A DNA stretch of 64,000 bases. It comes from Cristatella mucedo. Taxonomy: Eukaryota; Bryozoa; Phylactolaemata; Cristatellidae. The position numbers and the translations under genes were made by a program. The notes under the pieces were generated by a model. The model saw nothing but the letters and a program-made list of their open reading frames with translations. It ran no database searches and was not told the DNA's origin. The stretch is from assembly GCA_009760855.2 (NCBI GenBank), contig WPIO01000200.1:124001-188000 (forward strand). Reading direction: 5' to 3'. Positions 63,906-64,000 of this stretch are shown piece after piece; within the stretch, counting starts at the first letter, position 1, and each line of letters opens with the position of its first letter.

Positions 63906-64000
63906 CGTGCGTTCGCGAGCTCCCAAAGTAACTAATTCCGGCAATGCAGCTCAGCAGAGTACATTTAGCATGTCTCTCCTTTCCTGAAAGCAGCGGATTG

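Overview
This is eukaryotic, metazoan DNA: two spliced genes with GT-AG introns lie in a sea of retrotransposon debris, tRNA-derived SINEs, hAT-type MITEs and long microsatellites. No bacterial gene organisation, CRISPR or operon structure is visible. The host looks like a bilaterian invertebrate with dense repeats (a lophotrochozoan or chelicerate would fit). I cannot name the species. It carries NSDHL, a late sterol-synthesis enzyme that insects such as Drosophila lack.

Layout. 1-14.7 kb holds no convincing gene: LINE and SINE fragments, (GA)n and (CA)n arrays, and a roughly 1-kb (CT)n/octamer array at 10.4-11.4 kb. At 14.7-15.35 kb is a damaged copy of domain I (S4-S5 linker, S5, pore) of a voltage-gated calcium channel alpha-1 subunit. 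18.3-19.8 kb is a nest of SINE, LINE and hAT MITE copies. 20.5-26.3 kb is GC- and CpG-rich and carries, on the minus strand, a complete three-exon fibroblast growth factor gene (start codon at 24838, stop at 22532, 350 aa) closest to the FGF9/16/20 type. A possible divergent first exon lies at 26027. 26.3-42 kb is microsatellites, LINE copies (several in tail-to-tail pairs), a Mutator-like transposase remnant, and about 3 kb of unremarkable AT-rich sequence.

42.27-59.35 kb is the NSDHL gene (sterol-4-alpha-carboxylate 3-dehydrogenase, decarboxylating), minus strand, seven coding exons, 356 aa predicted. All six introns have GT-AG ends and matching phases. Its introns hold most of the mobile elements of the right half, including a 188-bp SPIN-like hAT MITE with a perfect 8-bp target duplication and a second hAT MITE with TA-centred target sites of the same kind. 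One intron also holds a 60-bp-period array of CACGTG and TGACGTCA sites close to exon 3.

61.8-63.25 kb is a small internally deleted LTR retrotransposon (198-bp LTRs, gag fragment) on the minus strand, beside an unassigned 57-codon candidate exon. The window ends in a (GT)n/(GA)n array.

The two genes are not functionally linked as far as I can see: FGF is a secreted signal for receptor tyrosine kinases, NSDHL an ER enzyme of cholesterol synthesis. Exon boundaries were read by eye from splice motifs and reading frame; family assignments come from recognised motifs, not from database searches.
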